Below, piece by piece: positions 25,060 through 33,788 of a stretch of 49,136 nt of DNA. Made by a program: the position numbers and the translations under genes. Below the pieces are notes generated by a model. It was not told the DNA's origin, ran no database searches, and worked only from the letters and a program-made list of their open reading frames with translations. The stretch's first letter is position 1. Each line of letters starts with the position of its first letter. Source of the DNA: Phycisphaerae bacterium (GTDB lineage Bacteria; Planctomycetota; Phycisphaerae; Sedimentisphaerales; Anaerohalosphaeraceae); assembly GCA_014859965.1 (NCBI GenBank), contig JACZKQ010000037.1, positions 1 to 49,136 of the forward strand. Direction: 5' to 3'.

Positions 25060-25088
25060 ACTTTACAGACAGGTCGGCGATATTGCAA
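25060..25088 (-). promoter_or_regulatory. Promoter of tRNA-Ser
   Basis: On the minus strand, TTGCAA (25083-25088) and TAAAGT (25060-25065) are separated by 17 bases, 20 bases upstream of the mature tRNA 5' end. Confidence 0.5.
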
Positions 25089-25332
25089 GAAGATTAGTAG
25101 ATAAAATTATGCCGCTGATATTGGACAAACGGCCGGCTTCAAAATAAAGTTTACAACCCGACTCCATTATACTTGCTGCGCCACCGCACAGGCAGGTATT
25201 TTCTTGCCGTCGGGCGGATTGCAGGGTATCCTCTACATGGTAACGATCTGCGTAACAGAATGGCAAGCGAAAACAGGCAATTGCATTCGAAGCCTTCCAG
25301 TTCGTGGAGGCAACCTGATGTGAGGCGGGTTT

Positions 25333-26109
25333 ATGGGACACAAACGGGCGAGCGGGTTCACGCTCATTGAGTTGCTGGTAGTTATTGCGATCATTGGGCT
25401 GCTTCTGGCGGTGCTCGTACCGTCGCTGCAGATGGCCAGGGAGCAGGCCCGCGAAGTGGTCTGCCGCGCCCATCTAAACCAGTGGTCGCTGGTCTTCTCT
25501 CTGTATCTCGAAGACCACGACAACAAGTTCATGCCGGGAATCGATGAGGACTGGGCGACGGGGCGATATTCGTGGATTTGCACCTTGCTGCCGTATTATG
25601 ATTCGCCGAAGATCCGGCTATGTCCAAGCGCACCCCGCACCGAGCCCCAGGGAGGCAAGCCGCCCCGCATAGCATGGGACATGACTTTATCGAACCCCGG
25701 TGAATTAACGGCCATCAAGGATCCCATGTATCGAATCGGCAGCTATGGAATCAATTGGTGGGTCAATGATTCCGATTTAGGCACTGGTTATGATGTAAGT
25801 CTCAAATGGCGCAGGGGCGGACAGAAGAACGCAAGCATGATCCCGGTGCTAAGCGATGCGGGGTTCATGTTAGCCCGGCCGAGGGCGACCGATGATCCGC
25901 CGCCGTATGACGGACTGTTCGCCTACGCCGACGGAGCGAGAGGCATGGACCGGGTCTGCACAAATCGGCATCGGGGCGGGGTAAACATATTGTATATGGA
26001 TTGGTCGGCGCGGAAGGTCGGGCTCAAAGACCTATGGCGCCAGGAGTGGCACCGCAAGTACGTGCCGATGGAGCATGACTGGCCGGAATGGATGGAAAAC
26101 GCCAAATAA
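25333..26109 (+). CDS. Prepilin-like (type II pseudopilin-type) protein with an H-X9-DG-like C terminus
   Basis: 258 residues. The N terminus is a class III/type IV prepilin leader: SGFTLIELLVVIAIIGLLLAVLVPSL in effect, with cleavage expected between Gly and Phe and a Glu at +5 of the mature protein. A globular domain follows, with several Cys (VCRAHLNQWSLV, RLCPSAP) and a closing NRHRGGVNILYMDWSARKV, a variant of the H-x9-DG motif in which the usual DG is DW. Planctomycetes carry large families of such proteins, mostly of unknown function and probably part of a secretion or surface structure. GAGGCGGG lies just before the ATG, and a weak TTGCCG-17-TATCCT promoter may lie at 25204-25232. It is separated by 168 bases from opgG, and any link to glucan synthesis is unproven. 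Confidence 0.85.
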   Translation: MGHKRASGFTLIELLVVIAIIGLLLAVLVPSLQMAREQAREVVCRAHLNQWSLVFSLYLEDHDNKFMPGIDEDWATGRYSWICTLLPYYDSPKIRLCPSAPRTEPQGGKPPRIAWDMTLSNPGELTAIKDPMYRIGSYGINWWVNDSDLGTGYDVSLKWRRGGQKNASMIPVLSDAGFMLARPRATDDPPPYDGLFAYADGARGMDRVCTNRHRGGVNILYMDWSARKVGLKDLWRQEWHRKYVPMEHDWPEWMENAK

Positions 26110-26277
26110 CGGCATGCCGGCGCCGCCGTTCCTCTCCGAAGTCCGGCACCTGAAACCCTTGTTACCACGGAAACATGTTTGGTAGGGGTATCTGCGCGCC
26201 GATACAGATTCGCAGGTGCACATGGAAGCGGCGGGCGAGTCTGCCGCTCAGGCAAAGGCGTTTCGTATGGGGGAAAA

Positions 26278-27900
26278 ATGCAGGGAGCAGGAACACGCAT
26301 TGATTGCGGCATAATCAAGATGCGCCGACTTGTTTTGGGCATGGGCGCGGCTTTATGTTTCTTTGTGGTGGGCAGCCATGAATCGGTACGGGCGCTGGAG
26401 CGTCTGAAGGTGGACTTCAATTATGTAAAAGAACGTGCTCGCCAACTGTCCGAAAGTCCCCATGGCCAAGCGGGGACCGATATCCCTGAGTTCATGCGGA
26501 ACCTGGACTATCACGCATACCGGGAAATTCGTGCGGAGAATGCCAAGGGACTCTGGGCTGACGAAGACCTGCCGTTTCGAGTGACTTTCAGTCCCCCGGG
26601 CTACATTTACAGTTACGCAGTTACCATTCACGAGTTTACAGCCACGCATGTGCAGCAAGTGCCGTTTGCACCGCATTTTTTTGACTTTGGCAATCAGCAG
26701 GAACTGGCTGCGCGGATTCCGCCTTCGATGGGCTATGCGGGCTTTCACGTTTTTTACCCTCTGAACAGGATCAACGAGACGGAGGAGGTTGCAGTTTTCC
26801 TGGGTTCGAATTACTTCCGCGTTGTCGGCAGAGGCACGCGTTTCGGTATTTCCGCACGAGGTCTGGCGATCGACACCACAGCGGGCGAGGAGGAGTTTCC
26901 GGTTTTCCGGGAATTCTGGCTGGGCAAACCACAGCGCGAAGCGGAGAATTTGATTATTTACGCCTTGCTGGACGGACCCAGCGTCACGGGAGCCTATCGC
27001 TTCAAAATCATCCCAGGCCACGTAACGGAGGTCGACGTCCAGATGACCTTGTATCTTCGCAAGGCGGTCCGTCAGATCGGCATCGCGCCCTTTTCCAGCA
27101 TGTTTTATTTCAACGAAAATTCCTTGCACAAGCCTCCGGATTACCGCCCTCGAGTGCATGATTCGGACGGGTTGCTGATCCGCCGGCCGGATGGCGCCTA
27201 CGTGTGGCAGCCACTGATCAATCCTTCGGATCGGCTGGTAAGCATCTTCCGCTTCGATCAGCCGGTGGCTTTTGGGCTGTCCCAGCGAAATCGCAAGTTT
27301 GCCAACTATCAGGACATCGACCAAAGCTATCAGCGACGACCCAGCGCGTGGGTGGAGCCGGGCGGCGACTGGGGTCCGGGTTCCGTGGTGCTGTATACGT
27401 TTGGGGTCGACTCGGAGACCGATGACAACGTGGTTGCGTTCTGGCAACCCAGGGAACCACTGCCGGTCGGCACCCCTGTCTCCTTCGCATATACCCTGAT
27501 GTACTCGCTCGAACAGCGTGCATCGTCCGGATATGTCACGGCGACCCGCGTCGGAGGACCGGTTCTGCGAAATGACCTGCATCAATATATTGTAGACTTC
27601 GATGGCGGTGAACTCCGCAGACTGGAAGCAGTGGATCACCTCCAAGCGGTGGTGCGTGCCAGCAATGGAATTCGCCTCGAAAAACCGATTGTGGTCAAGA
27701 ATTCATTTCAGGGCGGCTGGCGTCTCATAACGCAGTTCAGCATAGTCGACGAGTCCCTGCAAAAGGGCAGACTGACGGCTTACTTGACGCATAAGGGACA
27801 ACGCATGACGGAAACCTGGAGTTACGTATGGACGAAAGAACGGCAGTTTCCACCGATACCGCAACAGCAGATATATGGGACGAAGCCTACCGGCGAATAG
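26278..27900 (+). CDS. opgG: Periplasmic glucan biosynthesis protein OpgG (MdoG)
   Basis: 540 residues from the ATG at 26278 (GGGGGA before it). A hydrophobic export signal covers MRRLVLGMGAALCFFVVG, then the OpgG core begins with FNYVKERARQLSESPH and includes LDYHAYREIR, FAPHFFDFG, GYAGFHVFYPLN, VFLGSNYFRVVG, FGISARGLAID, EFPVFREFWLGKP, and the closing immunoglobulin-like domain with PLPVGTPVSFAYTLM. OpgG and OpgD process the glucan backbone (branching or glucosidase activity) in the periplasm of Proteobacteria. All main blocks are present and the length is normal (E. coli OpgG 511, OpgD 551). Its end overlaps the following small gene by 73 bases, and opgH follows, so the three genes form an operon. 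Presence in a planctomycete-like genome suggests transfer or an underappreciated distribution. Confidence 0.93.
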   Translation: MQGAGTRIDCGIIKMRRLVLGMGAALCFFVVGSHESVRALERLKVDFNYVKERARQLSESPHGQAGTDIPEFMRNLDYHAYREIRAENAKGLWADEDLPFRVTFSPPGYIYSYAVTIHEFTATHVQQVPFAPHFFDFGNQQELAARIPPSMGYAGFHVFYPLNRINETEEVAVFLGSNYFRVVGRGTRFGISARGLAIDTTAGEEEFPVFREFWLGKPQREAENLIIYALLDGPSVTGAYRFKIIPGHVTEVDVQMTLYLRKAVRQIGIAPFSSMFYFNENSLHKPPDYRPRVHDSDGLLIRRPDGAYVWQPLINPSDRLVSIFRFDQPVAFGLSQRNRKFANYQDIDQSYQRRPSAWVEPGGDWGPGSVVLYTFGVDSETDDNVVAFWQPREPLPVGTPVSFAYTLMYSLEQRASSGYVTATRVGGPVLRNDLHQYIVDFDGGELRRLEAVDHLQAVVRASNGIRLEKPIVVKNSFQGGWRLITQFSIVDESLQKGRLTAYLTHKGQRMTETWSYVWTKERQFPPIPQQQIYGTKPTGE

Positions 27901-28400
27901 ACACTTATCTGGTCGCTTTGGGGGTAGAACGGTCAATCTTCAGACATTCGTTGGTGCGGCAAGTGATGAGTGGAGCAACGCAGGTGCTGCACCCAGCGGA
28001 GGATCGCCCTCCGTTGGAGGCTGCGATGCAGGTGTTGGGTAAGGAAATCACGGACTGGATCGGCGACGTCTTGAATCTGTCGAGCCCGGATGGCGAGGAA
28101 GCTTTTTTGCAGACGCGTCTGGCCCTGCTGCTTGCGAACATGCCATGTCGATGGGATACGGTGTTTATGGCCGATGCACCCGTCCCGGAGGCCCTTGCTG
28201 CGGCACTTCGCGAGACGCTCCAGTCCGTGCCGCGTTTTAGTCCCGGCAGAATGGAGTTAAACCCGCTTGAACTGGGACTGGTTCCCCACCTGGCGGAGGC
28301 GGCGCTGCACACGCTGGAGGGTACGCCGTGGCTGCGGGTGATTGTCGCGTGGGGGTCATTTGCTTCCTTATTCGGTTTTCTGTTCTATTTAACGCGGTAA
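27828..28400 (+). CDS. Unknown tail-anchored protein between opgG and opgH
   Basis: 190 residues, family not recognised. The ATG at 27828 is inside the end of opgG (73-base overlap) and has GGAG six bases upstream, so it looks like a real, coupled gene and not a chance frame. The body is mostly helical and mildly acidic, with no signal peptide. The last ~22 residues (LRVIVAWGSFASLFGFLFYLTR in effect) form one membrane helix, so the bulk probably faces the cytoplasm. The stop is three bases before the opgH start. Because this OpgH (724 residues) lacks the long cytoplasmic N-terminal region of the 847-residue E. coli OpgH, this protein might take the role of that region as a separate subunit. 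That idea rests on position, size and topology only. Confidence 0.75.
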   Translation: MDERTAVSTDTATADIWDEAYRRIDTYLVALGVERSIFRHSLVRQVMSGATQVLHPAEDRPPLEAAMQVLGKEITDWIGDVLNLSSPDGEEAFLQTRLALLLANMPCRWDTVFMADAPVPEALAAALRETLQSVPRFSPGRMELNPLELGLVPHLAEAALHTLEGTPWLRVIVAWGSFASLFGFLFYLTR

Positions 28401-28403
28401 ACG

Positions 28404-30578
28404 ATGCCTTTAGAAGATAACACACATTGCTGTTCAAAACCCGTGTTTCGGCTGCATAATACGACGATTACGCCGCGCCAGCGGGCAATGCGGCGTACGC
28501 TTTTCCTGTGTGTATTTCTGCTTGTCAGCTGCACGGGTATTCTCCTGTTCGCCGATTATCTGTGGCGGACACAGTTGTACGGGCTGAAATACGCAATACT
28601 TGCACTCTATACGATCCTCTTCTGTCTGATTAGTTTTCTTTTTTGCAACGGCTTCTTTGGCTTCATCGAGTTGCGCCGGAGAGGCAGACGCAATTCACTC
28701 GATCCAGGCCCCCCGCACGACGAATTGGCGGACGACGTGCTGCCGCCTACATGCGTGTTGTTTCCCATTTATAACGAAGATGTCTGCCGCCTCATGGCGG
28801 GCGTAAAGACGGTGTGGCAGTCCGTTCAGGAGACCGGCCGGGCCGAAGCCATTGATTTCTTTGTATTGAGCGATTCGACACGACCGGACTGCTGGGTCGA
28901 AGAGGAAATCGCGTGGTACCATACGGCGCGCCAATTAGATGCATTGGATAGCCTCCATTATCGCCATCGCCCGGTTAATGTCGGCATGAAAAGCGGCAAC
29001 ATCAGCCACTTCCTGGAGCAGTGGGGCTCCGCGTACAAGTACATGGTGATTCTTGATGCCGATAGCCTGATGACGGGTACAACCTTGGTCAATCTGGTCC
29101 GAATGATGGAAGCACACCCGCAGGTCGGCATCATCCAGACAAGTCCTCTGCTCGTTCGCGCCGAGACCTTTTACGGGCGGATTCAGCAATTTGCAACCTC
29201 GCTGTATTCGCGTGTGTTTGCCGCAGGAATGAGCTTCTGGCAGGGAAGCGAAGGTAATTATATCGGGCACAATGCTATCGTGCGGGTAAAACCTTTTATG
29301 GCTAACTGCGGTCTGCCGAAACTGCCCTGGAAGGAACCGTTGGGCGGGCATATCTATAGCCATGATTTTGTGGAGGCGGCCCTGATGCGCCGGGCGGGCT
29401 ACGAAGTATGGCTGGCGTACGACCTGGAAGGCAGTTATGAGGAAGGACCGGCCAATCTCGTGGCGGGCGCCTGGCGGCATCGCCGCTGGTGCCAGGGCAA
29501 CCTCCAGCACATGTGGTTTTTGTTTTCCGGAGACCTGTCGCTGATCAGTCGCTGCCATTTCCTGTTGGGCATTATGGCTTACACCAGTTCGCTGATATGG
29601 TTCACGCTGCTGCTGTTCAGCACGCTGGTGGTCCTTCAGTTCGAACGATCGGGGCTTTCACTGATCCCAAGTTCAGGCTTCACACGTTTTCTGAACCTGT
29701 CTCTTGGGCAGCATGGCGCCTTGCTGTTTGGGCTGGCGTTCGGCCTGTTGCTGTCAGTAAAAATCTTCGGTCTTTTGGATCTGTGCATGGATCGTCAGCG
29801 GCTTCAAACGTATGGCGGTTTTCTGCGCTGCCTGGCCAATGTACTACTGGAAACCGCAGTGTCTATTCTGACGGCCCCGGTGTTCATGCTGTGGCACACG
29901 CTTTTCGTGATTACGATTCCCATGGGCAAAGGGGTAAAATGGATAACGCAGAGCCGGGACCCGCGTCAGGGCCTGAGTTGGCGGCAAGCAGGCAAAACGC
30001 ACGCATGGATAACCGGCGTCGGGGCATGCTGGATGCTGGTTGATTATTGGTACAATCTGAACTTTTTCCACTGGATGCTGTTGATCAACGGCCCGCTGCT
30101 TCTGTCCATCCCGCTCAATAAGTTGCTCTCTTCGCTTTCTGCTGGCGCGTGGTTGCGGAAACGGGGTCTTCTGCTCACTCCGGAGGAGCGGAAACCTCCG
30201 TCGGAATTGCTGATCCTGGACGAGAGCGAACGGTCGCTGAACGCGATTCTGGAGGCGTTTCCGCGGCCGGCCGCAAGAATGGCCGTTGTGGATCCTTACC
30301 TCAACGCGCTCCATGTCGTCATCCAGCGGCAGACCGGCGCCTGTGTGACCATGCCGGGGGCGGAAGACCTTGCCCAAATGCTGCAGGAAGACGCGGCACG
30401 CGAGGAGGCATGGATACACGAACTGCTGCTTGACGACAATGCCTGTCTGAAAATGCACCACAGTGTGTGGGATCGGCCGGAATCCATGCTGGCCGACGAC
30501 TGGAAGGAATTGCTGGATGTATACCGACATTCGTGTCGCAGTCACTTCCTGTTCAGCGACGTGCCGGCCCGAGACTGA
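28404..30578 (+). CDS. opgH: Glucan biosynthesis glucosyltransferase OpgH (MdoH)
   Basis: 724 residues, a family 2 processive glycosyltransferase in the membrane. Two N-terminal membrane helices (LFLCVFLLVSCTGILLFA and YAILALYTILFCLISFLF) precede a cytoplasmic catalytic domain with FPIYNEDVCRLMAGV, the UDP-glucose-binding ILDADSLMTG, EGNYIGHNAIVRVKPF, the acceptor-site HDFVEAALMRRAGYEVW and RRWCQGNLQHMW (the QxxRW-equivalent). At least five more membrane helices follow to res ~590, then a soluble C-terminal domain. It makes the linear beta-1,2-glucan backbone and moves it to the periplasm for OpgG. Compared with E. coli OpgH the N-terminal cytoplasmic part is much shorter. No OpgB/C/E modifying genes are seen nearby. 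Confidence 0.93.
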   Translation: MPLEDNTHCCSKPVFRLHNTTITPRQRAMRRTLFLCVFLLVSCTGILLFADYLWRTQLYGLKYAILALYTILFCLISFLFCNGFFGFIELRRRGRRNSLDPGPPHDELADDVLPPTCVLFPIYNEDVCRLMAGVKTVWQSVQETGRAEAIDFFVLSDSTRPDCWVEEEIAWYHTARQLDALDSLHYRHRPVNVGMKSGNISHFLEQWGSAYKYMVILDADSLMTGTTLVNLVRMMEAHPQVGIIQTSPLLVRAETFYGRIQQFATSLYSRVFAAGMSFWQGSEGNYIGHNAIVRVKPFMANCGLPKLPWKEPLGGHIYSHDFVEAALMRRAGYEVWLAYDLEGSYEEGPANLVAGAWRHRRWCQGNLQHMWFLFSGDLSLISRCHFLLGIMAYTSSLIWFTLLLFSTLVVLQFERSGLSLIPSSGFTRFLNLSLGQHGALLFGLAFGLLLSVKIFGLLDLCMDRQRLQTYGGFLRCLANVLLETAVSILTAPVFMLWHTLFVITIPMGKGVKWITQSRDPRQGLSWRQAGKTHAWITGVGACWMLVDYWYNLNFFHWMLLINGPLLLSIPLNKLLSSLSAGAWLRKRGLLLTPEERKPPSELLILDESERSLNAILEAFPRPAARMAVVDPYLNALHVVIQRQTGACVTMPGAEDLAQMLQEDAAREEAWIHELLLDDNACLKMHHSVWDRPESMLADDWKELLDVYRHSCRSHFLFSDVPARD

Positions 30579-30766
30579 AATCCTGCCGCAATCTCCCGGA
30601 TAATTCGAGCAAAGGGTCCTTTGCGACGGTGCGCATATTGCCCCAAACGTGCCTCTGAACGTCACCGATTTCTGCAAAAGGATGGCTTTTGTGCGGGCAC
30701 ATGATATAGTAGGGTGCTAATTTGCTGGAAGGTACATCGGCGTTCTGTTTTGAGGATTTGCAACTC

Positions 30767-31948
30767 ATGGAGAAGAAGACGGTTCGGACAGGAATTGTGG
30801 GTGCGGGTTTTTCAGCGTCCTTTCATTACGAAGCACTGCGGAAGGTGCACGGAGTCGACGTGGATGTAGTCGGCGTATACTGCCCCCCGGAGGCAGAACG
30901 ACGCGCCTACGCGGCAAAACGGGGCATCTGGGCTTTTGACAACCTGGAAAGCCTGATCGAGGCGGTTGACGTCGTTCATGTATGCACCCCCCCTGTCGCG
31001 CATGAGGCGGTCACGGTTGCGGCTCTGGAGCAGGACAAATTCGTGATCTGTGAGAAACCGCTGACCGGATACTTCGGCGACGGCTCGGATGGTTTTAGCG
31101 GCGACACCTTCCCCAAACAGGACGCACTTGATTTCGCGCTGGCCAGTGTCGAGCGGATGCTTGCGGCCGAGGCAAAGAGCAAGGGAAAGATCCTGTATGC
31201 GGAGAACTGGGTATATGCACCGGCCATCCAGAAGGAACGCGAGATTCTGGAGAAGACAGGAGCACAGATCCTCTGGATGCACGGCGAGGAGGCCCATTCG
31301 GGGTCTCACGCGGCGACATACGCCTACTGGAAGTTCTCCGGCGGCGGCGTGATGATCGGCAAAGGGTGTCACCCATTGACGGCAGCGCTCTATCTCAAAC
31401 GAGTAGAGGGGCTCAAGCGCAACGGCAAGCCGATCCGGCCGCGGGCGGTAAGTGCGCGGACCCATGCGATAACCCGACTGGAGGGCTTTCGCGATGAGGG
31501 ACATATTCGTGCGGATTACCATGACATCGACGATTTCTCTCTGATGCACGTCGTGTTCGAGGACGGCACGATTGCCGACATCTTCGCGTCCGACATCGTC
31601 CTGGGCGGCATTCACAACTGGCTGGAGGTGAGCGCAAACAACCACCGGACGATCTGTAACATCAATCCCAACACGGCGATGCAGACCTATAACCCGGTCG
31701 AGGCGAACTTTGCGGATGTCTACGTGGTGGAGAAGATCGGCACCAAGCAGGGCTGGTCGCTGCCGTCCCCGGACGAAGACTGGATGACGGGCTATCCGCA
31801 GGAGATCGAAGCGTTCTACCGCACGATTGCATACGGCCAGCCGGTCGAAAGCGACAGCCGACTCGCCGCCGATTGCATCTCGACGATTTACAGCGCGTAT
31901 GTCTCGGCGGAAAAGAAGGGCGCCGAAACGGCTGTCCGAGCTTTTTGA
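30767..31948 (+). CDS. Gfo/Idh/MocA-family oxidoreductase
   Basis: 393 residues from the ATG at 30767, which has GAGG at a suitable distance; the frame extends 15 codons upstream to a TTG with no family resemblance. The Rossmann motif is RTGIVGAGFSASFHYEAL, the dinucleotide region continues to VHVCTPPVAHE, and the catalytic Lys is in ICEKPLTGYFG (the family EKP motif). The C-terminal domain has YAENWVYAPAIQKE and GGGVMIGKGCHPLTAALYL, where His is the usual catalytic base. It is cytoplasmic. Only 19 bases separate it from a TRAP transporter operon, so it probably oxidises the imported sugar or sugar acid, or its first product. The substrate is not determinable. Confidence 0.88.
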   Translation: MEKKTVRTGIVGAGFSASFHYEALRKVHGVDVDVVGVYCPPEAERRAYAAKRGIWAFDNLESLIEAVDVVHVCTPPVAHEAVTVAALEQDKFVICEKPLTGYFGDGSDGFSGDTFPKQDALDFALASVERMLAAEAKSKGKILYAENWVYAPAIQKEREILEKTGAQILWMHGEEAHSGSHAATYAYWKFSGGGVMIGKGCHPLTAALYLKRVEGLKRNGKPIRPRAVSARTHAITRLEGFRDEGHIRADYHDIDDFSLMHVVFEDGTIADIFASDIVLGGIHNWLEVSANNHRTICNINPNTAMQTYNPVEANFADVYVVEKIGTKQGWSLPSPDEDWMTGYPQEIEAFYRTIAYGQPVESDSRLAADCISTIYSAYVSAEKKGAETAVRAF

Positions 31949-31967
31949 GGCGACAACGAGGTTTAGC

Positions 31968-32474
31968 ATGATTTCACCGGACCGGTTTGCAGGTGCATAC
32001 AGGGTGATCGACATTACCCGAAAGACGGCGATTGTGGTGCTGTTTGCTTTTATTATCGTGTCGATGGGGCTCCAGATCGTTCTGCGCACACTGGAGTGGA
32101 CGGATGAGATCCTCCGCTACCTGAATATCTGGGTGGTGTTCCTGGGGGCCGGTTTGGCAGTGCCCAAGAGCGGGCATCTGCACGTCGGATTTGTGGCCGA
32201 CAAGATCGGCGGCCCCCGGGGGCAGCAAACTGTTCGGGCCGTGCGGCTGGGAATCATTATTGCGGGTTTGCTCGTCATGGCGGTTGCGGGGGCGATCAAG
32301 ACCGCCAGTCAGGCGGGCGTACAGGCGCAGATGGCCCCGATGTCGATCGCATGGTTCTACCTGGCGATTCCCGTAGGATGCCTGCTTATGGCGATCGACT
32401 ATTCGCTCATCCTGTTGTACGGGCAGCATCCGTTTGCAGGGAACAAAGACGATGGAGAGGGATCGGCATGCTGA
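31968..32474 (+). CDS. dctQ: TRAP transporter small membrane subunit (DctQ type)
   Basis: 168 residues with four predicted membrane helices: AIVVLFAFIIVSMGLQIV, LNIWVVFLGAGLAV, LGIIIAGLLVMAVAG and FYLAIPVGCLLMAIDYSLIL. The motif around EWTDEILRYLNIWVVFLGAG and the following SGHLHVGFV match the DctQ family. DctQ is the adaptor that pairs with DctM for sodium-driven uptake of carboxylates or sugar acids. The ATG follows GAGG by seven bases. The stop overlaps the start of dctM by seven bases (ATGCTGA), so the two are translationally coupled. Confidence 0.92.
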   Translation: MISPDRFAGAYRVIDITRKTAIVVLFAFIIVSMGLQIVLRTLEWTDEILRYLNIWVVFLGAGLAVPKSGHLHVGFVADKIGGPRGQQTVRAVRLGIIIAGLLVMAVAGAIKTASQAGVQAQMAPMSIAWFYLAIPVGCLLMAIDYSLILLYGQHPFAGNKDDGEGSAC

Positions 32475-33763
32475 CGGTTGCATTGTGCTTTCTCGCTTTG
32501 ATTGTGCTGATTTTGCTGGGTTTTCCCATCTTTGTGGCGATCTGCCTGGTGGGAGGCGCAGCCACGGTGGCATCGGGCGATTCGCTGATGTTGGTGGTGA
32601 CAAACGTCTTTGGCGGTATCGACAGCTTCAGCCTGATGGCGATTCCCCTGTTTATCCTGGCCGGCTTCGTGATGACCGAGTGCAATATCACCGAGCGGCT
32701 GGTAGACTTGTCTGACGCAATGGTCGGGCGTTTCCGCGGCAGCCTGGGGCACGTCAACATTCTCAGTTCAATGTTCTTTGCGAGCATTCAAGGATCGGGC
32801 GTGGCGACCACGGCGGCGATCGGCCCGATCATGATCCCGGCTATGATCAAGCAGGGATACGGCAAAGATTATGCGGTGGCGGTAACGGCCTCGGCCGCGG
32901 TGATCGGCCCGATCATTCCGCCGAGCATTGCGATGATCATGTTCTCATACTATACGGGGCTGTCGGTGGCGAAGCTGTTTCTGGGCGGGTTGATTCCGGG
33001 CATCCTGGTCGGTTTGGGCCTGATGGCGGTCAACGCCGTTTATTGCCGTATCCGCGGCTACGATCCCACGCCGCGACCGCACGGCCTCAAATCCATGCTG
33101 CGGGCCTTTGTGCGGTCGCTGGGCGGATTGATGATCCCCGTGATTATCGTAGCTGGCATCGCCGGGGGCAAGTTCACCCCGACCGAGTCCGGTGCGGCGG
33201 CGGTGATCTACGGTTTGGCGTACGGATTGATCAGTCGCCGATTTAAGCTGCGGCGGCTGCCGGCGGTGCTTATCGGCGCAGCGAACACGACTGCAATAGT
33301 CATGATTGTCCTGGCCGTGTCCAAGGTTTTTTCTAACGTGCTGGTGAGGGCAAAGTTTCAAAGCCTCGTGGTCGAGCAAATCACCGGCGGAATCGGCAAC
33401 GCCTATATTGCCACACTGGCGATCATGGCTGTTCTTATCTTTCTTGGCTCGTTTCTCGATCCGACCGTTTTGATCACGATGTTCGCGACAACCGTTGCGG
33501 CGGTCGGGGCAAGCCTTGGCTTTGATCCGGTTCATTACGCGGTGCTCATGGCGATCACGATGCTGCTGGGCGCCCTCACGCCGCCGGTGGGGTCGATGCT
33601 GTTCGTTTCGTGCTCGATTGCGGGGCTGCCGATCGAGCGGAGCGTTCGCGTTCTGCTGCCGTTTTTTGCGGTCCTGATCATTGTGGCGGTACTGGTTTTG
33701 TTTGTCCCGCAACTGGTGCTGATTCCCGCGGGCTGGGTTGACGTCGCGTTGCCCGCTCAGTAG
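32468..33763 (+). CDS. dctM: TRAP transporter large membrane subunit (DctM type)
   Basis: 431 residues, with ~12 hydrophobic helices along the full length, typical of DctM. Signature segments are IDSFSLMAIPLFILAGFVM, SSMFFASIQGSGVATTAAIGPIMIP in parts, GYGKDYAVAVTASAAVIGPIIPPS, TPTESGAAAVIYGL and LGALTPPVGSMLFVSCSIAG. It carries the substrate with sodium ions across the inner membrane after delivery by DctP. GGAGAGGGA lies just before the ATG at 32468, which I preferred to the earlier frame opening inside dctQ. The transporter set Q-M-P is complete and in this order. Confidence 0.95.
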   Translation: MLTVALCFLALIVLILLGFPIFVAICLVGGAATVASGDSLMLVVTNVFGGIDSFSLMAIPLFILAGFVMTECNITERLVDLSDAMVGRFRGSLGHVNILSSMFFASIQGSGVATTAAIGPIMIPAMIKQGYGKDYAVAVTASAAVIGPIIPPSIAMIMFSYYTGLSVAKLFLGGLIPGILVGLGLMAVNAVYCRIRGYDPTPRPHGLKSMLRAFVRSLGGLMIPVIIVAGIAGGKFTPTESGAAAVIYGLAYGLISRRFKLRRLPAVLIGAANTTAIVMIVLAVSKVFSNVLVRAKFQSLVVEQITGGIGNAYIATLAIMAVLIFLGSFLDPTVLITMFATTVAAVGASLGFDPVHYAVLMAITMLLGALTPPVGSMLFVSCSIAGLPIERSVRVLLPFFAVLIIVAVLVLFVPQLVLIPAGWVDVALPAQ

Positions 33764-33788
33764 GATGGAACAGAAAAGGAGCAAGTCT

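Noticed and set aside
30609..30630. GCAAAGG/CCTTTGC inverted repeat after opgH as a terminator
   Set aside because: The loop is too short (two bases between arms) and no T-run follows.
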